A DNA stretch of 64,000 nucleotides from Acinetobacter baumannii (GCF_016508585.1 NZ_JADVOP010000005.1:62001-126000), one strand, 5' to 3'; positions 1 through 9,390 are shown, numbered from the stretch's first letter. Translations and numbers: made by a program. The notes: generated by a model not told the origin, from the sequence alone.

Positions 1-309
1 AACTTCAGCCTCTAGACCTGTAGTAAGTGGAGTTTCTACAATCCATTGGCGGATTTTTGCGCCAGTTTCAGCAAGTGCAATCACATCATCAACATTTAAT
101 GTTGCAAGCTCTGCATTGATTTTAGCATTTAAGCCACTTTGCTCTAGGAATTCGCGATATGCATCAGCAGTCGTTGCAAATCCACCTGGTACAGATACGC
201 CAGCATTTGCTAAATGGCTGATCATTTCCCCAAGTGAAGAGTTTTTACCACCCACGATCTCAACGTCGTGTTTACCTAATTTTTCCAGACCGATTACGCG
301 TGCTTCCAA
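1..309 (-). CDS. ppsA: phosphoenolpyruvate synthase, N-terminal part (runs off left edge)
   Basis: PEP synthase makes phosphoenolpyruvate from pyruvate and ATP for gluconeogenesis. Only the first 103 codons are present. The visible residues (MEARVIGLEKLG at 1-12, GGKNSSLGEM at 20-29, then VPGGFATTADAY) are the N-terminal nucleotide-binding domain typical of PpsA. I chose the TTG at 309-307 as start because a GGAG lies 8 nt before it and the protein then begins at the usual family position; no ATG fits. The gene is divergent from ppsR, and the pairing of the two supports both calls. Confidence 0.93.
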   Translation of the reverse strand, partial: MEARVIGLEKLGKHDVEIVGGKNSSLGEMISHLANAGVSVPGGFATTADAYREFLEQSGLNAKINAELATLNVDDVIALAETGAKIRQWIVETPLTTGLEAEV

Positions 310-463
310 AGTTGTTACTCCACTTATGCAGTATTAATCACTATCTTGGCATGAAATTATAACAAAAAACTTAGCATTTTGATTCAACTAAGTGATAGTC
401 ATGTAAGATGGGCTTACTATAAAGATTATACATCGCTAAGACAAATGTTTGAGGAGATTTTTA

Positions 464-1300
464 ATGTCAGAAAGTAACCAAATAAAGCGGAGCGTATTTT
501 TTATTTCTGATGGTACAGCGATCACAGCTGAAACCCTTGGACATTCGTTATTAGCGCAATTTCCCCATGTAAAGTTCGATATTCATATCATTCCCTATAT
601 TACGTCTGAAGAAGCGGCGATGAATGTAGTTGAAGAAATCAATCGAAGAGCCGATAAAGATGGTCAGCAACCCTTGGTATTCGATACTTTGGTTGACCCT
701 TATGTGCGTGACATTATCAATACGGCAAATGCAGTAAATCTTGATGTTTTTGAAGGGCTTATTAGCAAATTATCTGATGTTTTAGGAACTCAGCCTACAA
801 CTTTAGTCGGACAGACCCATGCAGTAACCGATTCCGAGTCTTATAAAGCACGTATTGATGCCGTACATTTTGCTTTAGACAATGATGATGGTGCACGCAC
901 ACGGCACTATGACAAAGCGGATTTGATTTTGATAGGTGTCTCACGTTCAGGTAAAACACCAACATCCATTTATCTCTCTTTGCAATTTGGAATTCGCGTG
1001 GCGAACTATCCATTAACTGAAGAAGATTTGGACGATAATAGATTGCCTGCGGTACTGAAAGAACACAAAAATAAGTTGTTTGGTTTGATGATCGATGCCG
1101 AGCGTCTGGTCGCAATTCGTTCAGAACGAAAAGCCAATAGCCGATATGCAAGTTTTTCACAATGTCAGATGGAACTTCGTGCTGTAGAAGGAATCTATAT
1201 TTCTGAAGGAATCAAGTATTTGAATGTTTCGGAAATGTCGATTGAAGAAATTTCAACACGTGTACTGCAAATGACAGGCTTAAAACGCAGAATCGGATAA
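464..1300 (+). CDS. ppsR: PEP synthase regulatory protein (kinase/pyrophosphorylase, DUF299)
   Basis: Bifunctional regulator that, in characterised homologues, inactivates PEP synthase by ADP-dependent phosphorylation of a threonine and reactivates it by phosphate-dependent removal. The 278-residue length matches the family. A P-loop, GVSRSGKT, lies at about residues 158-165, and the N-terminus (RSVFFISDGTAITAETLG) is the family signature. An upstream TTG at 449 is open, but the ATG at 464 has GAGGAG 7 nt before it and is preferred. Its target ppsA is divergent, 154 bp away. Confidence 0.95.
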   Translation: MSESNQIKRSVFFISDGTAITAETLGHSLLAQFPHVKFDIHIIPYITSEEAAMNVVEEINRRADKDGQQPLVFDTLVDPYVRDIINTANAVNLDVFEGLISKLSDVLGTQPTTLVGQTHAVTDSESYKARIDAVHFALDNDDGARTRHYDKADLILIGVSRSGKTPTSIYLSLQFGIRVANYPLTEEDLDDNRLPAVLKEHKNKLFGLMIDAERLVAIRSERKANSRYASFSQCQMELRAVEGIYISEGIKYLNVSEMSIEEISTRVLQMTGLKRRIG

Positions 1301-1343
1301 GTCGTCTTTCATAATTATCTTGCGGATATAATAGAATCACTAC

Positions 1344-1375
1344 AAAGAGCAGAATGCACATTTTGCTCTTTTAAA
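1344..1375 (+). terminator. probable terminator after ppsR
   Basis: AAAGAGCA pairs with TGCTCTTT across a 12-nt loop, followed by a short T tract. It lies 43 bp after the ppsR stop and before the ribosome site of the next gene. Confidence 0.45.
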
Positions 1376-1398
1376 AAAAATTATGGAGGATCAAGATA

Positions 1399-2166
1399 AT
1401 GTCTAATAGTTATATGAAAAAGATATTAAAAATAAATTCAATTTCTATGTTTTTTTGCCTATCGGGCATGATGACAACGCAGTTACATGCCGAAACTTTA
1501 AAGGATTTTGAAACAACTCTGATTCAGAAATATTATCAAGCAGGTTGCTCATCACGAAACGAGTGCGATCAGTACAATGAAAATATTTCCAACTCAATTA
1601 AAACTAAAATAAAAAAGGATCCTGCAAGTTTCGCTTATTCTTTTCCTAAACTGACTGAAAAGAAAATGTTGAAAATTCATTTTAGCCCAGATCGCAAAAT
1701 TAAATTTTATACGATGGATATTTCTGGTGGGGGTACCATGCGGGAGTTTACCAATTTGATTCAATTGAAAGCTAAAACTGCGCCAATCACTCAAGATTTA
1801 GCAGAAGTTGGATTTATCGATAACATTGCGCAAGTTAAAATTGAAAATAAGGATGTGTACTTAATTACCAGTCTTTTTGTTGGGAGTACATGTTCAAGAA
1901 CTTATCGTATAAATTCATTCATATTGAACCAAGATAAATTCGCCCCAGTGCAAATTTTTGAAACGAAAACGAAAAATTTGGACTCAATAGACGTTGCAAA
2001 CGATTGTCAGGATTGGGAGCGTCCGTTGAATGACTTTATCCGTATTTCTAAAGACTTGAAGAATGTCGATGTTATGCTCATCAGTCATTCTGGAAAATTG
2101 ACGGATCATTACTTACGCTATCAAAGGACTGGCAATCGTTATCGCTATATCGGACAGACAAAATAA
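1399..2166 (+). CDS. exported protein of unknown function
   Basis: I do not recognise this 255-residue protein. It starts with a signal-peptide-like segment: lysines at 7-8, a hydrophobic run, and a likely cleavage after HA at about residue 31. The mature part has paired cysteines (GCSSRNECD near 50-58, STCSRTY near 155, NDCQDWERP near 200), which suggests disulfides in the periplasm. A GGAGG stands 9-10 nt before the ATG at 1399; the second methionine (1414) would also give an intact signal peptide. It stands alone between ppsR and a convergent gene. Confidence 0.75.
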   Translation: MSNSYMKKILKINSISMFFCLSGMMTTQLHAETLKDFETTLIQKYYQAGCSSRNECDQYNENISNSIKTKIKKDPASFAYSFPKLTEKKMLKIHFSPDRKIKFYTMDISGGGTMREFTNLIQLKAKTAPITQDLAEVGFIDNIAQVKIENKDVYLITSLFVGSTCSRTYRINSFILNQDKFAPVQIFETKTKNLDSIDVANDCQDWERPLNDFIRISKDLKNVDVMLISHSGKLTDHYLRYQRTGNRYRYIGQTK

Positions 2167-2200
2167 AAGGAAGCAGGGAATGCCCCCTTCTTTTAATTTA
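2163..2200. terminator. imperfect hairpin between convergent genes
   Basis: An AAAAGGAAGCAGGG arm faces CCCCCTTCTTTT with bulges, directly after the stop at 2166 and before the end of the convergent gene. It could end transcription from both sides. Confidence 0.4.
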
Positions 2201-2207
2201 TTCATGT

Positions 2208-2768
2208 TTACGATGTGTAGGTACGAATAATTACATCAACGACATACTCTGTTCCATCCATGCCTAGTATTGAATGAGAGGTAATTTTTACAATCGGCCA
2301 AGCAATGTGCTTGCAACGAGGGTGCTGTAATGCCGTGTAATAATCATCGGATTTCAAAAAGACTTTATTTTTCATTGCCAGATTAGGCATAAGCTGTCGT
2401 TTTAACCACTGATCTTGAACTTGAGCATCTAAATATCGGATTGCCAACATTGATTTAATACGATGATTAAACAAACGACGATTTTTAATAATCAGAGGAT
2501 GTGAAATAAGTTTATTTATGCCTCGTTCTGTTTGGGGTAATACAAAAACAGGAGAAATTTGAAAAACTTTGACGCGTTCCGCATGCTGTAAAAGCTGATC
2601 AAGCTGCGTTACCGTAAACTGATCAATCCCAATAATTGCAACTTTTAATCCAGAAAAGTCATGTAATTTAATTTCTGAAGATGCAATGATTTTACCTGTG
2701 TATTGTTTAAAAAACTCTGATTGGTTTTGAAAAAAACCTTCATTTTGGCTCTTGTTCCTGGTGAGCAT
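2208..2768 (-). CDS. truncated, degenerate flavin monooxygenase (Baeyer-Villiger-like) homologue
   Basis: The 186-residue protein aligns by eye with the second half of Baeyer-Villiger/flavin-containing monooxygenases. Residues 41-53 (LKVAIIGIDQFTV) occupy the place of the second Rossmann GxGxSA loop but lack its glycines. VKVFQISPVFVLPQ (66-79) parallels the family's VTVFQRSPPWVLPR. RYLxxQVxDxxLKxxLxP (111-128), FLKSDDYYTAL (137-147) and MDGTEYVVDVII (170-181) follow in family order. The N-terminal FAD-binding GxGxxG and the FxGxxxHxxxWP fingerprint are absent, as is the terminal ATG motif after DVII. Monooxygenase activity is therefore unlikely. It may be a decaying gene or a repurposed fragment. 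The start is intact but no strong ribosome site was seen. Confidence 0.6.
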   Translation of the reverse strand: MLTRNKSQNEGFFQNQSEFFKQYTGKIIASSEIKLHDFSGLKVAIIGIDQFTVTQLDQLLQHAERVKVFQISPVFVLPQTERGINKLISHPLIIKNRRLFNHRIKSMLAIRYLDAQVQDQWLKRQLMPNLAMKNKVFLKSDDYYTALQHPRCKHIAWPIVKITSHSILGMDGTEYVVDVIIRTYTS

Positions 2769-3690
2769 AATTATTCCTTTTTTTATTTATAAGTCGCAGA
2801 AAATCGTGACATTTACTGATATAACCCACTTAATCTACGGAGGTAAAGCTTTTTCAAAATCTCCCCAGTCATATTTTATAGATATAACGCTGTAATAAGA
2901 AATCTGCTAAAACAGCATCTAAAGCATGATCTTGCAATTCTCAGATTTAAAAATTTTTCTATTTCTGATCTGCCCGAATATCCGGATTGTTGTCGATATC
3001 TGTCCATGATATCTGGGCAGAGCTCAATTGTTCTGCATGATCATTGGTCAATACCGTTGCTTATTTTATTTCATTTAATTTTAAATAGATTGGCGAAATT
3101 ATTCATAGTGAAGTGATAAAAATATCAATTTAACTACAGCCCATTAAGATACAGTCAAGCAGCATAATTATTCATGCAAGTCTTTTATTTCAATCATTTA
3201 TATTTATCTGGCTTTATGGTCTTATACAGGTTGTGAGAAAAGTGTGTGGTTCATTTATTTTTTACGTTTGATTCATCTTTGGTTTTTGTAGGATGAAATG
3301 ACATTGATGTGGCGATGTTGATGGGATGGGAACGATCCCTCGTTCAACGAAAGATTTAACTCTTATTTTCATCTCTGGAAAAACTGAGCTATCGTCTATG
3401 CGAATTTAGCTAAACTCAGGATTCAAAGCCTGGCAATGATAGCTTTGTATCATTCACAATGAATTAATTGCATTGATTATTGGGTGATTTATTTTTCAAC
3501 AGATTGAATCTATTTAAATTTAAAGTTCAAAAGAGTGATAATCAATGAGTTGGATTCTCACTGCATATTTTTCGATTTTAAAAAGCCCAACAAAAAGTCA
3601 GGCGAAGTGTTCAATCAATCATTTACTTTAGGGATTGAAATGGAAGGGTCAGATTCCTCATTTTGATTGCTCATCAAGGTATGGGATAAA
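2769..3690. other. long intergenic stretch, no intact gene seen
   Basis: About 920 bp of AT-rich DNA with frequent stops in all frames. The only coding-like material is a minus-strand fragment at 2869-3060, listed separately. No tRNA, clear terminator or repeat was recognised. Confidence 0.6.
2869..3060 (-). pseudogene. coding-like remnant with in-frame stops
   Basis: One minus-strand frame reads ATVLTNDHAEQLSSAQISW and on to about residue 33, then three stops within seven codons, then ELQDHALDAVLADFLLQRYI and a final stop. Both pieces look like protein rather than chance translation, and they are in the same frame. I cannot name the parent family. It may be a decayed gene, or chance. Confidence 0.3.
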
Positions 3691-4170
3691 TTAAAGTTTA
3701 TCCTCTTGTGTTTCAATTTCTTTTATTTCCATTTGCGGTGTAACTGAATGTCCCAATTCAGGCTGTGTATGTGTTCTCAGGTATTCCAAATCACGAATAT
3801 TTTTCTGTACGGCAACAGCTCCGAATAGACTGAGCAAAAATGCCATGATATAAAAACCCTTTTCGCTCAGCGTCATGTTGGCATTCCATAATCCTAATGC
3901 CAAAAGCACAACACAAATTATTACTGAAGCCCAGCATAAGCCATAATATATGGACGTTACTTGTTGTCCTTCTAGCTTGTCTCGAACAATTTTCTGTAAT
4001 GAAACGGCAGAAAATAATCCATAGAGAATCAAGATGAGGTAATAGCCTTTTTCATTTAAGAGAATTTGTGCATTAAACAGACCCACACAATAGGCGGCAG
4101 CACCAGCAAGCAAAGCCACCCAGCTTACGGCAACAAAAGCGGGTGTCGGCTTATTGATATATTGATTCAT
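3691..4170 (-). CDS. yiaA: YiaA/YiaB-family inner membrane protein
   Basis: A 159-residue protein made of two copies of the YiaAB domain, each with two membrane segments. The repeat is plain: [17 protein letters not shown] and [17 protein letters not shown], each followed by a segment ending in LQKIVRD or VQKNIRD. In enterobacteria the family is an inner membrane protein of unknown role. The C-terminal 25 residues are acidic and probably cytoplasmic. No operon partner is near. Confidence 0.88.
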   Translation of the reverse strand: MNQYINKPTPAFVAVSWVALLAGAAAYCVGLFNAQILLNEKGYYLILILYGLFSAVSLQKIVRDKLEGQQVTSIYYGLCWASVIICVVLLALGLWNANMTLSEKGFYIMAFLLSLFGAVAVQKNIRDLEYLRTHTQPELGHSVTPQMEIKEIETQEDKL

Positions 4171-4397
4171 TGTTGTTCCTTGTTGATATTCTACTGATTT
4201 TTATATGTTCTATTATGCTGATTTGAAAAGAGATGGCAAATCTTTTCATTTTTTCTGCTGCATTGATTCGTGCTTTAAAAAATAGTTAATTATATATTCA
4301 TATTTAAATTAATGACTTAATAATATTGAAATCAAAAAAAACCAAAATGAAAACTCACATTTCATTTTGGTAAAGAGGAAAAGGCAATAGGTTTGTA

Positions 4398-5411
4398 TTA
4401 TTTTTTTAAATCCATTAATAAGCTAAAGTTATCTAAACGTTTCGATGTGTCATAGATATCACAAGTAAAAATAAATTCATCCACTTGATATTGTTCAAGA
4501 AGTCGGTTCAAGCCTTTTTTCACTGTTTCTGGCGAGCCGATTTGTGCCATCGCGAGGAAATTTTGCACAGCCATTTTTTCTGAAACAGACCATCGACCTT
4601 CCATGCTTTCAACAGGCGGTCTGAGTTTTAAACTTTGCCCAGTCAGCAAAGCTTGAATTCGCAAATAGACACTGGTTGCAAGATATTCAGCTTCTTCATC
4701 TGTTTGAGCGACCACAGTTGGTACACCCATGGAAACAAAAGGTTGATCCAAATATTCGGAAGGTTGAAAGTTTTCACGATAAAGCTGAATGGCTTGCCCC
4801 AACATTCTCGGTGCAAAATGTGATGCAAACGAGTAGGGAAGTCCTAATTTGGCAGCAAGTTGTGCGCTAAATAGACTTGAACCTAAAAGCCACACAGGAA
4901 CATGTGTGCCTTGTCCAGGAGTAGCCTTAATTCTTTGATTTGGATGAGCATCTGCAAAATAGCTCAAGATCTCCAAGACATCTTGTGGAAATTGATCTTC
5001 GGTTTCTTGACGACCACGTCTTAATGCACGCATGGTCTGAGGATCAGTCCCGGGAGCACGTCCTAGCCCTAATTCGATACGATTCAGATAAAGTGTTGCC
5101 AAAGTACCAAATTGTTCTGCAACAACGAGCGGCGCATGATTGGGTAACATAATTCCGCCTGAACCTACTTTTATAGAGTCTGTATTTGCCAAAATATAGC
5201 CCAATAGTACGGCTGTTGCAGAACTGGCAATGCCGTCCATATTATGATGTTCAGCCAGCCAAAGACGATCAAACCCTAAACTCTCGGCATGTTGTGCAAG
5301 TTCTAGTGCGTGTTTGAGAGAGAACGCAACCGTTTGATCCTCGCGAACAGGTGCAAGCTCTAAAATGGAAAACTTGGTATTGTTTAATGCTGAATCATTC
5401 AAAGATGTCAT
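4398..5411 (-). CDS. luciferase-like (LLM class) flavin-dependent oxidoreductase
   Basis: A 337-residue single-domain member of the bacterial luciferase superfamily, close to the YhbW type. [28 protein letters not shown] (from about residue 43), the [22 protein letters not shown] region near 83 and [11 protein letters not shown] near 113 are the usual FMN/substrate barrel motifs. Such enzymes use reduced FMN and oxygen, but the substrate cannot be told from sequence. The gene stands alone, and a cluster of ATATCGA palindromes just before its start suggests control by a dedicated repressor. Confidence 0.88.
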   Translation of the reverse strand: MTSLNDSALNNTKFSILELAPVREDQTVAFSLKHALELAQHAESLGFDRLWLAEHHNMDGIASSATAVLLGYILANTDSIKVGSGGIMLPNHAPLVVAEQFGTLATLYLNRIELGLGRAPGTDPQTMRALRRGRQETEDQFPQDVLEILSYFADAHPNQRIKATPGQGTHVPVWLLGSSLFSAQLAAKLGLPYSFASHFAPRMLGQAIQLYRENFQPSEYLDQPFVSMGVPTVVAQTDEEAEYLATSVYLRIQALLTGQSLKLRPPVESMEGRWSVSEKMAVQNFLAMAQIGSPETVKKGLNRLLEQYQVDEFIFTCDIYDTSKRLDNFSLLMDLKK

Positions 5412-5419
5412 TTTTCAAC

Positions 5420-5486
5420 TCGATATAATCATATATCGAAATAGTACGATATAAGTTGAGTAAAGTATATCGAAAAATGTCGATAT
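5420..5486. promoter_or_regulatory. repeated ATATCGA operator before the luciferase-like gene
   Basis: TCGATATA-ATCA-TATATCGA (5420-5439) is a perfect 8-4-8 palindrome. It is followed by CGATATA (5447-5453) paired with TATATCG (5466-5472), and ATATCGA (5467-5473) paired with TCGATAT (5480-5486). Five copies of one heptamer in 67 bp, starting 9 bp before the start codon, look like a multi-site repressor operator. The regulator is not in the window. Confidence 0.6.
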
Positions 5487-5524
5487 TTGTAGGTGCTGAT
5501 GTAATTCCTATTAGAGTAAAAACA

Positions 5525-5550
5525 AATCAAGCACCGATAGGTGCTTGATT
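5525..5550 (-). terminator. rho-independent terminator of the first glycine-zipper gene
   Basis: An 11-bp perfect stem, AATCAAGCACC/GGTGCTTGATT, with a four-base loop. On the minus strand it is followed by TGTTTTTA. It lies 31 bp after the stop of the gene ending at 5581. Confidence 0.75.
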
Positions 5551-5580
5551 AAAAAGCTTTATATCAATTGAATAATGGAA

Positions 5581-6123
5581 TTAGTTTTTCCAATTGTTCC
5601 AACGATTCTTGTTTTTGTATTGACCATAGTGATGCCCGTTATCATGACGATAGTTACGATCGTTATAACGGTAGTCAACATTGCGGTAGCCATATCCTCG
5701 ATCGTAACGATCATTATAACGCCCATAGCGACTGTCATAGCGGTCATCATAACGACGATCTTCACTGACTTTTTTACCTAAAGCTGAACCACCAGCAGCA
5801 CCGAGACCAGCACCAATATAACCACCTGTTGAGGTACCTGTCACATTACGACCCACCGTATAACCACCTGCACTGCCTAAAGCACCACCAATGATTGCAC
5901 CATTGCGGTCACGTTTATTGGATGCAGCACCGGCACCAACACCGCCACCAATTGCTGAACCGATCATTGCGCCAGTTGAGCCCCCCATTTGTTGACCAAT
6001 CGCTGCACCGACTACACCGCCAAGCGCAGATGTTAAGGCGGTATTGGTTGAATTACCTGCATGTGCAGTTGTCACCAGTGTTGCTGCAAGAACTGTTGCA
6101 CCAAGTATTGCTTGTAGTTTCAT
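5581..6123 (-). CDS. exported glycine-zipper protein with Tyr/Arg/Asp-rich tail
   Basis: A 180-residue exported protein with a signal peptide (cleavage after AHA at about residue 22). Residues 30-120 form glycine-zipper repeats (GGVVGAAIGQQMGG, GAMIGSAIGGGVGAG, GGYIGAGLGAAGGSALG) of the kind that insert in or span the outer membrane in surface-antigen families. The last 60 residues are a low-complexity tail rich in RYDDRYDSRYGR-like units. It is a paralogue of the gene at 6641-7072, which shares the signal peptide and zipper but has a shorter lysine/histidine-rich tail. The molecular role is unknown. Confidence 0.85.
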   Translation of the reverse strand: MKLQAILGATVLAATLVTTAHAGNSTNTALTSALGGVVGAAIGQQMGGSTGAMIGSAIGGGVGAGAASNKRDRNGAIIGGALGSAGGYTVGRNVTGTSTGGYIGAGLGAAGGSALGKKVSEDRRYDDRYDSRYGRYNDRYDRGYGYRNVDYRYNDRNYRHDNGHHYGQYKNKNRWNNWKN

Positions 6124-6278
6124 TTCAAACTCCTTCTCGAAGCTTCTTCAAATTATTTAACCTGAGTGCAGAATAGCGAAACATATAGCAATAATTATGG
6201 ATTTGAATGTAAGCAATTTCTGTGTTTTGTTTCTAGATTGTATTTCTTCGTCTTTAATTGATTCATATGATGTGAATA

Positions 6279-6431
6279 TTAAATTTTTTCAATAGAACCC
6301 GTAGTATTCAGAGCCCATACTAAAATAGCAATTATGGCAATCATGTCGAGGCGAAAAACATAGAGTTAAATTAAAAAAGTTGAAATGATGGTGGAACAAT
6401 AAGCAAGCCCATACATTGTTGGATTAACCTT
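6279..6431 (-). pseudogene. possible remnant of a small membrane protein
   Basis: One minus-strand frame reads KVNPTMYGLAYCSTIISTF, one TAA, then LYVFRLDMIAIIAILVWAL and NTTGSIEKI before the final stop at 6279. The second part looks like a membrane segment. The single in-frame TAA and the lack of a ribosome site argue for decay or chance. Confidence 0.25.
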
Positions 6432-6603
6432 TATCAACTAAACAAAATTCTTTACAGTTTACACTGCCTACAATCCCATTTTAAATCGATCTGACTTTAA
6501 TATTTGAGATTTAACCAAAACTAAGATGCAAGGTTTGCCCAGGGCGAGGGAAGATCTTATACCTCCACACAAAAGATGAATTGTCTAAGAGGAAACAATA
6601 CAA

Positions 6604-6621
6604 AAAGCACCCGAAGGTGCT
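6604..6621 (-). terminator. terminator of the second glycine-zipper gene
   Basis: AAGCACC/GGTGCTT stem with a four-base loop, followed on the minus strand by a T-rich tract. It begins about 20 bp after the stop at 6641. Confidence 0.75.
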
Positions 6622-6640
6622 TGATGATATTGTCGATCAA

Positions 6641-7072
6641 TTAGTGGTGGCGACGATGTTTTTTGTAGTACTTTTTATTGTACTTGCGTTGATCTGCATG
6701 ACGGTCTTGAGATACTTTTTTCCCTAAAACAGAACCACCTGCTGCACCCGCTGCTGCACCGATGTAGCCGCCAGTAGTACCCCCCATATTTTTACCGACG
6801 GTATAGCCACCAACACCACCTAAACCACCACCGATGGCAGCAGCTGTACGGTCTCTTCTATTGGTTGAAGCTGCTGCACCACCAGCACCCCCAACGGCTG
6901 AACCGATCATTGCACCAGTATTGCCGCCAATCTGTTTACCTACAGCTGTACCTACAACACTTCCTAAAGCCGAAGTTGCTGCAATACGTGTTGAGTTGTC
7001 AGCATGGGCACTTACTGTAAACATTGATGTGACTGCTAATGCAGTACTAAATAAGATTGTATTAAATTTCAT
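6641..7072 (-). CDS. exported glycine-zipper protein, shorter paralogue
   Basis: A 143-residue exported protein with a signal peptide ending after SAHA. Glycine-zipper repeats (SVVGTAVGKQIGGNTGAMIG, GGVGGYTVGKNMGG, GAAAGAAGGSVLGKKVS) match the neighbour at 5581-6123 almost position for position. The tail is short and rich in lysine, tyrosine and histidine. The ATG at 7072 is chosen over one four codons upstream because GGAG lies 6 nt before it. The two genes are probably an old tandem duplication, each with its own promoter and terminator. Confidence 0.85.
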   Translation of the reverse strand: MKFNTILFSTALAVTSMFTVSAHADNSTRIAATSALGSVVGTAVGKQIGGNTGAMIGSAVGGAGGAAASTNRRDRTAAAIGGGLGGVGGYTVGKNMGGTTGGYIGAAAGAAGGSVLGKKVSQDRHADQRKYNKKYYKKHRRHH

Positions 7073-7465
7073 GTCTTGCTCCATGTCCTTAGTTGGACAG
7101 CTCTATCTGTATTCGATGAAGCAAATGTAACAAAAGTTTTTCCAAAAATTGTGGAGATGAATCCGAAAATTGATAACGTTTGGTATCTGAATGTATGTTT
7201 TCTATTAAAAGTGATTTTAAAACATGCAAACAGCAGGACAAAAAGGAGAAATGATGAAGACAATGCTGGTATGAATAGGCATAAAGCATATAGATCATCC
7301 CATAAATTCGTTAAGTTCACGGCTGAGAGCCTATATAAATGTGTCATTTAAATGGCAGAATCGGTAAACTATGCACAATTATTTTAGAATTTTCTTAGCT
7401 ATGTGATTGAGATTGTATTTAAATCTTGAAATGTGGCTGAGGCTTAGCTTGAGAATGTATTTAAA
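7073..7465. other. intergenic region before prfA
   Basis: About 390 bp holding the divergent promoters of the glycine-zipper gene and prfA. Open frames exist on both strands, but their overlap, composition and lack of ribosome sites make them unconvincing. Confidence 0.6.
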
Positions 7466-8554
7466 ATGAAAGAATCGTTACGTTTACGATTAGATCAACT
7501 TTGTGATCGACATGAAGAATTAGAGGCATTATTGGCAGACGTTGAAGTGATTTCTGACAATAAACGCTTTCGCAATTTATCACGTGAGCATAATGATTTA
7601 TCAGAAATTACTGAAGTGTGGAAAAAGTATAAGCAGGCTGAAGAAGATATTGAAACAGCTGAAGTGATGTTAAGCGATCCAGACTTTAAGGATATGGCTG
7701 TTGAGGAAATCAAAGAGAATAAGGCTTTAATTGAACAACTCGAATCTGAGTTGAATATTCTCATGATTCCTAAAGACCCCAATGACGCTAACTCGGCATA
7801 TTTGGAGATACGTGCGGGAACAGGTGGCGATGAAGCCGCGATTTTTTCAGGTGATTTATTCCGTATGTATAGCAAATATGCCGAGTCACAAAATTGGCGT
7901 ATTGAAATTTTATCTGAAAACGAAGGTGAACATGGTGGCTATAAAGAAATCATTTGCCTTGTCAATGGTGAAGGCGTTTACGGACGCTTGAAGTTTGAAA
8001 GTGGTGCGCATCGTGTACAACGTGTCCCGGCGACAGAGTCGCAAGGCCGAGTACATACTTCTGCTTGTACAGTCGCAATTCTTCCAGAAGTTGATGTTGA
8101 TACTACAGTCGATATTAATCCTGCCGATTTACGTATCGATACGTATCGTGCATCCGGTGCAGGTGGTCAGCATATTAACAAAACGGATTCAGCAGTCCGT
8201 ATTACCCATATTCCGACGGGAACAGTCGTAGAATGTCAGGATGAGCGTTCACAGCATAAAAACAAAGCCAAGGCGATGGCGTTATTAGCCTCACGTTTAG
8301 AAAATGCAAAACGTGCTGCTGCCGATGCTGCAACTTCTGAAATGCGTCGTGATTTGGTCGGGTCGGGTGATCGTTCAGAACGAATTCGAACCTATAATTA
8401 TCCACAAGGTCGTATGACCGATCACCGCATCAATTTAACTTTATATAAGTTGGATGCTGTGATGGAAGGTGATTTGACTGAACTTTTAGACAGTTTGCAT
8501 CGTGAATATCAAGCTGATCAATTGGCAATGCTCGCTCAACAAAACGGTGGCTAA
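7466..8554 (+). CDS. prfA: peptide chain release factor 1
   Basis: RF1 reads UAA and UAG stop codons and triggers peptide release on the ribosome. The 362-residue length is normal. The GGQ catalytic motif is at 233-235 in [10 protein letters not shown]. The codon-recognition tripeptide PAT is at 188-190 in [18 protein letters not shown]; the RF1-type PxT (not the RF2-type SPF) identifies the paralogue. It overlaps prmC by one base, and PrmC methylates the GGQ glutamine. Confidence 0.98.
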   Translation: MKESLRLRLDQLCDRHEELEALLADVEVISDNKRFRNLSREHNDLSEITEVWKKYKQAEEDIETAEVMLSDPDFKDMAVEEIKENKALIEQLESELNILMIPKDPNDANSAYLEIRAGTGGDEAAIFSGDLFRMYSKYAESQNWRIEILSENEGEHGGYKEIICLVNGEGVYGRLKFESGAHRVQRVPATESQGRVHTSACTVAILPEVDVDTTVDINPADLRIDTYRASGAGGQHINKTDSAVRITHIPTGTVVECQDERSQHKNKAKAMALLASRLENAKRAAADAATSEMRRDLVGSGDRSERIRTYNYPQGRMTDHRINLTLYKLDAVMEGDLTELLDSLHREYQADQLAMLAQQNGG

Positions 8555-9372
8555 TGAATATTGCACAGGCACTGGCCTTACGCGGAGAGGCAGAAAGTTA
8601 TGAGCGTCAAGAAAATGCTTGGTTGCTCGAACATATACTCAAAATTGATGCTTTTGATTTGACTCTTAAATCAACACAGGAATTAACGACTGAGCAAGTA
8701 CAGCAGTATACCGATGGTTTGGCACGTATTGCCGATGGTGAACCGTTGGCATATGTGACGGGTTCGCAGCCATTTTGGACTTTAGATTTAACAGTCACCA
8801 AAGATACTTTGGTGCCTCGTCCTGATACGGAAGTTTTGGTTGAAACAGTACTACATTTAGATTTACCAGAAGATTGTCGTATTGTTGATCTTGGTACAGG
8901 TACTGGGGCGATTGCTTTATCATTGGCAAGTGAACGTCCGAACTGGTCTGTGATTGCTACGGATATTTATGAGCCGACATTGGAGGTTGCATTACATAAT
9001 GCTGAAAAGCACGATTTGCAACAGGTGAAGTTTTACTTGGGTAGCTGGTTTAAGGCATTGAATCGGCAGTATTTTGATGTGATTGTTTCTAATCCTCCTT
9101 ATATCGATGCTGAAGATGAACATATGTCTCAGCTTGCTTCTGAACCTGAACGTGCATTGGTTGCTGATCATCATGGTTTAGCCGACATTGAACATATTAT
9201 TCAGCAAGGTAAAAAATGGCTTGCGACGCAGGGATGGATCGTACTTGAACATGGTTATGATCAGGCAGAAGCCGTACAGCAGATATTTAAAGGTGCGGGT
9301 TTTAAACAAGTTCGAACGGTCAAAGATTATGGTGGCAATAATCGTGTAACTTTAGGTCAGTGGCCAAATTAA
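8554..9372 (+). CDS. prmC: release factor glutamine methyltransferase
   Basis: Methylates the GGQ glutamine of RF1 and RF2 using S-adenosylmethionine. The 272-residue protein has the SAM-binding loop DLGTGTGAI (112-120) and the catalytic NPPY (180-183) inside VSNPPYIDAED. Its ATG shares the last A of the prfA stop codon, so translation is probably coupled. Confidence 0.97.
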   Translation: MNIAQALALRGEAESYERQENAWLLEHILKIDAFDLTLKSTQELTTEQVQQYTDGLARIADGEPLAYVTGSQPFWTLDLTVTKDTLVPRPDTEVLVETVLHLDLPEDCRIVDLGTGTGAIALSLASERPNWSVIATDIYEPTLEVALHNAEKHDLQQVKFYLGSWFKALNRQYFDVIVSNPPYIDAEDEHMSQLASEPERALVADHHGLADIEHIIQQGKKWLATQGWIVLEHGYDQAEAVQQIFKGAGFKQVRTVKDYGGNNRVTLGQWPN

Positions 9373-9390
9373 TCTCTTGTTGTTCAAAAA

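Larger units (their letters stand above)
6124..6640. other. intergenic region between the two glycine-zipper genes
   Basis: About 517 bp without an intact gene. It holds the promoter of the 5581-6123 gene, a possible small membrane-protein remnant at 6279-6431 on the minus strand, and the terminator of the upstream paralogue at its right end. Confidence 0.6.

Noticed and set aside
795..1160. Antisense open frame inside ppsR
   Set aside because: Lies fully inside a well-supported gene, with no ribosome site and no family features.
5559..5781. Repetitive frames on both strands at the Tyr/Arg-rich tail
   Set aside because: Low-complexity shadows of the repeated codons in the glycine-zipper gene tail.
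7069..7351. Overlapping open frames on both strands before prfA
   Set aside because: They overlap each other, have no ribosome site and read like non-coding AT-rich DNA.
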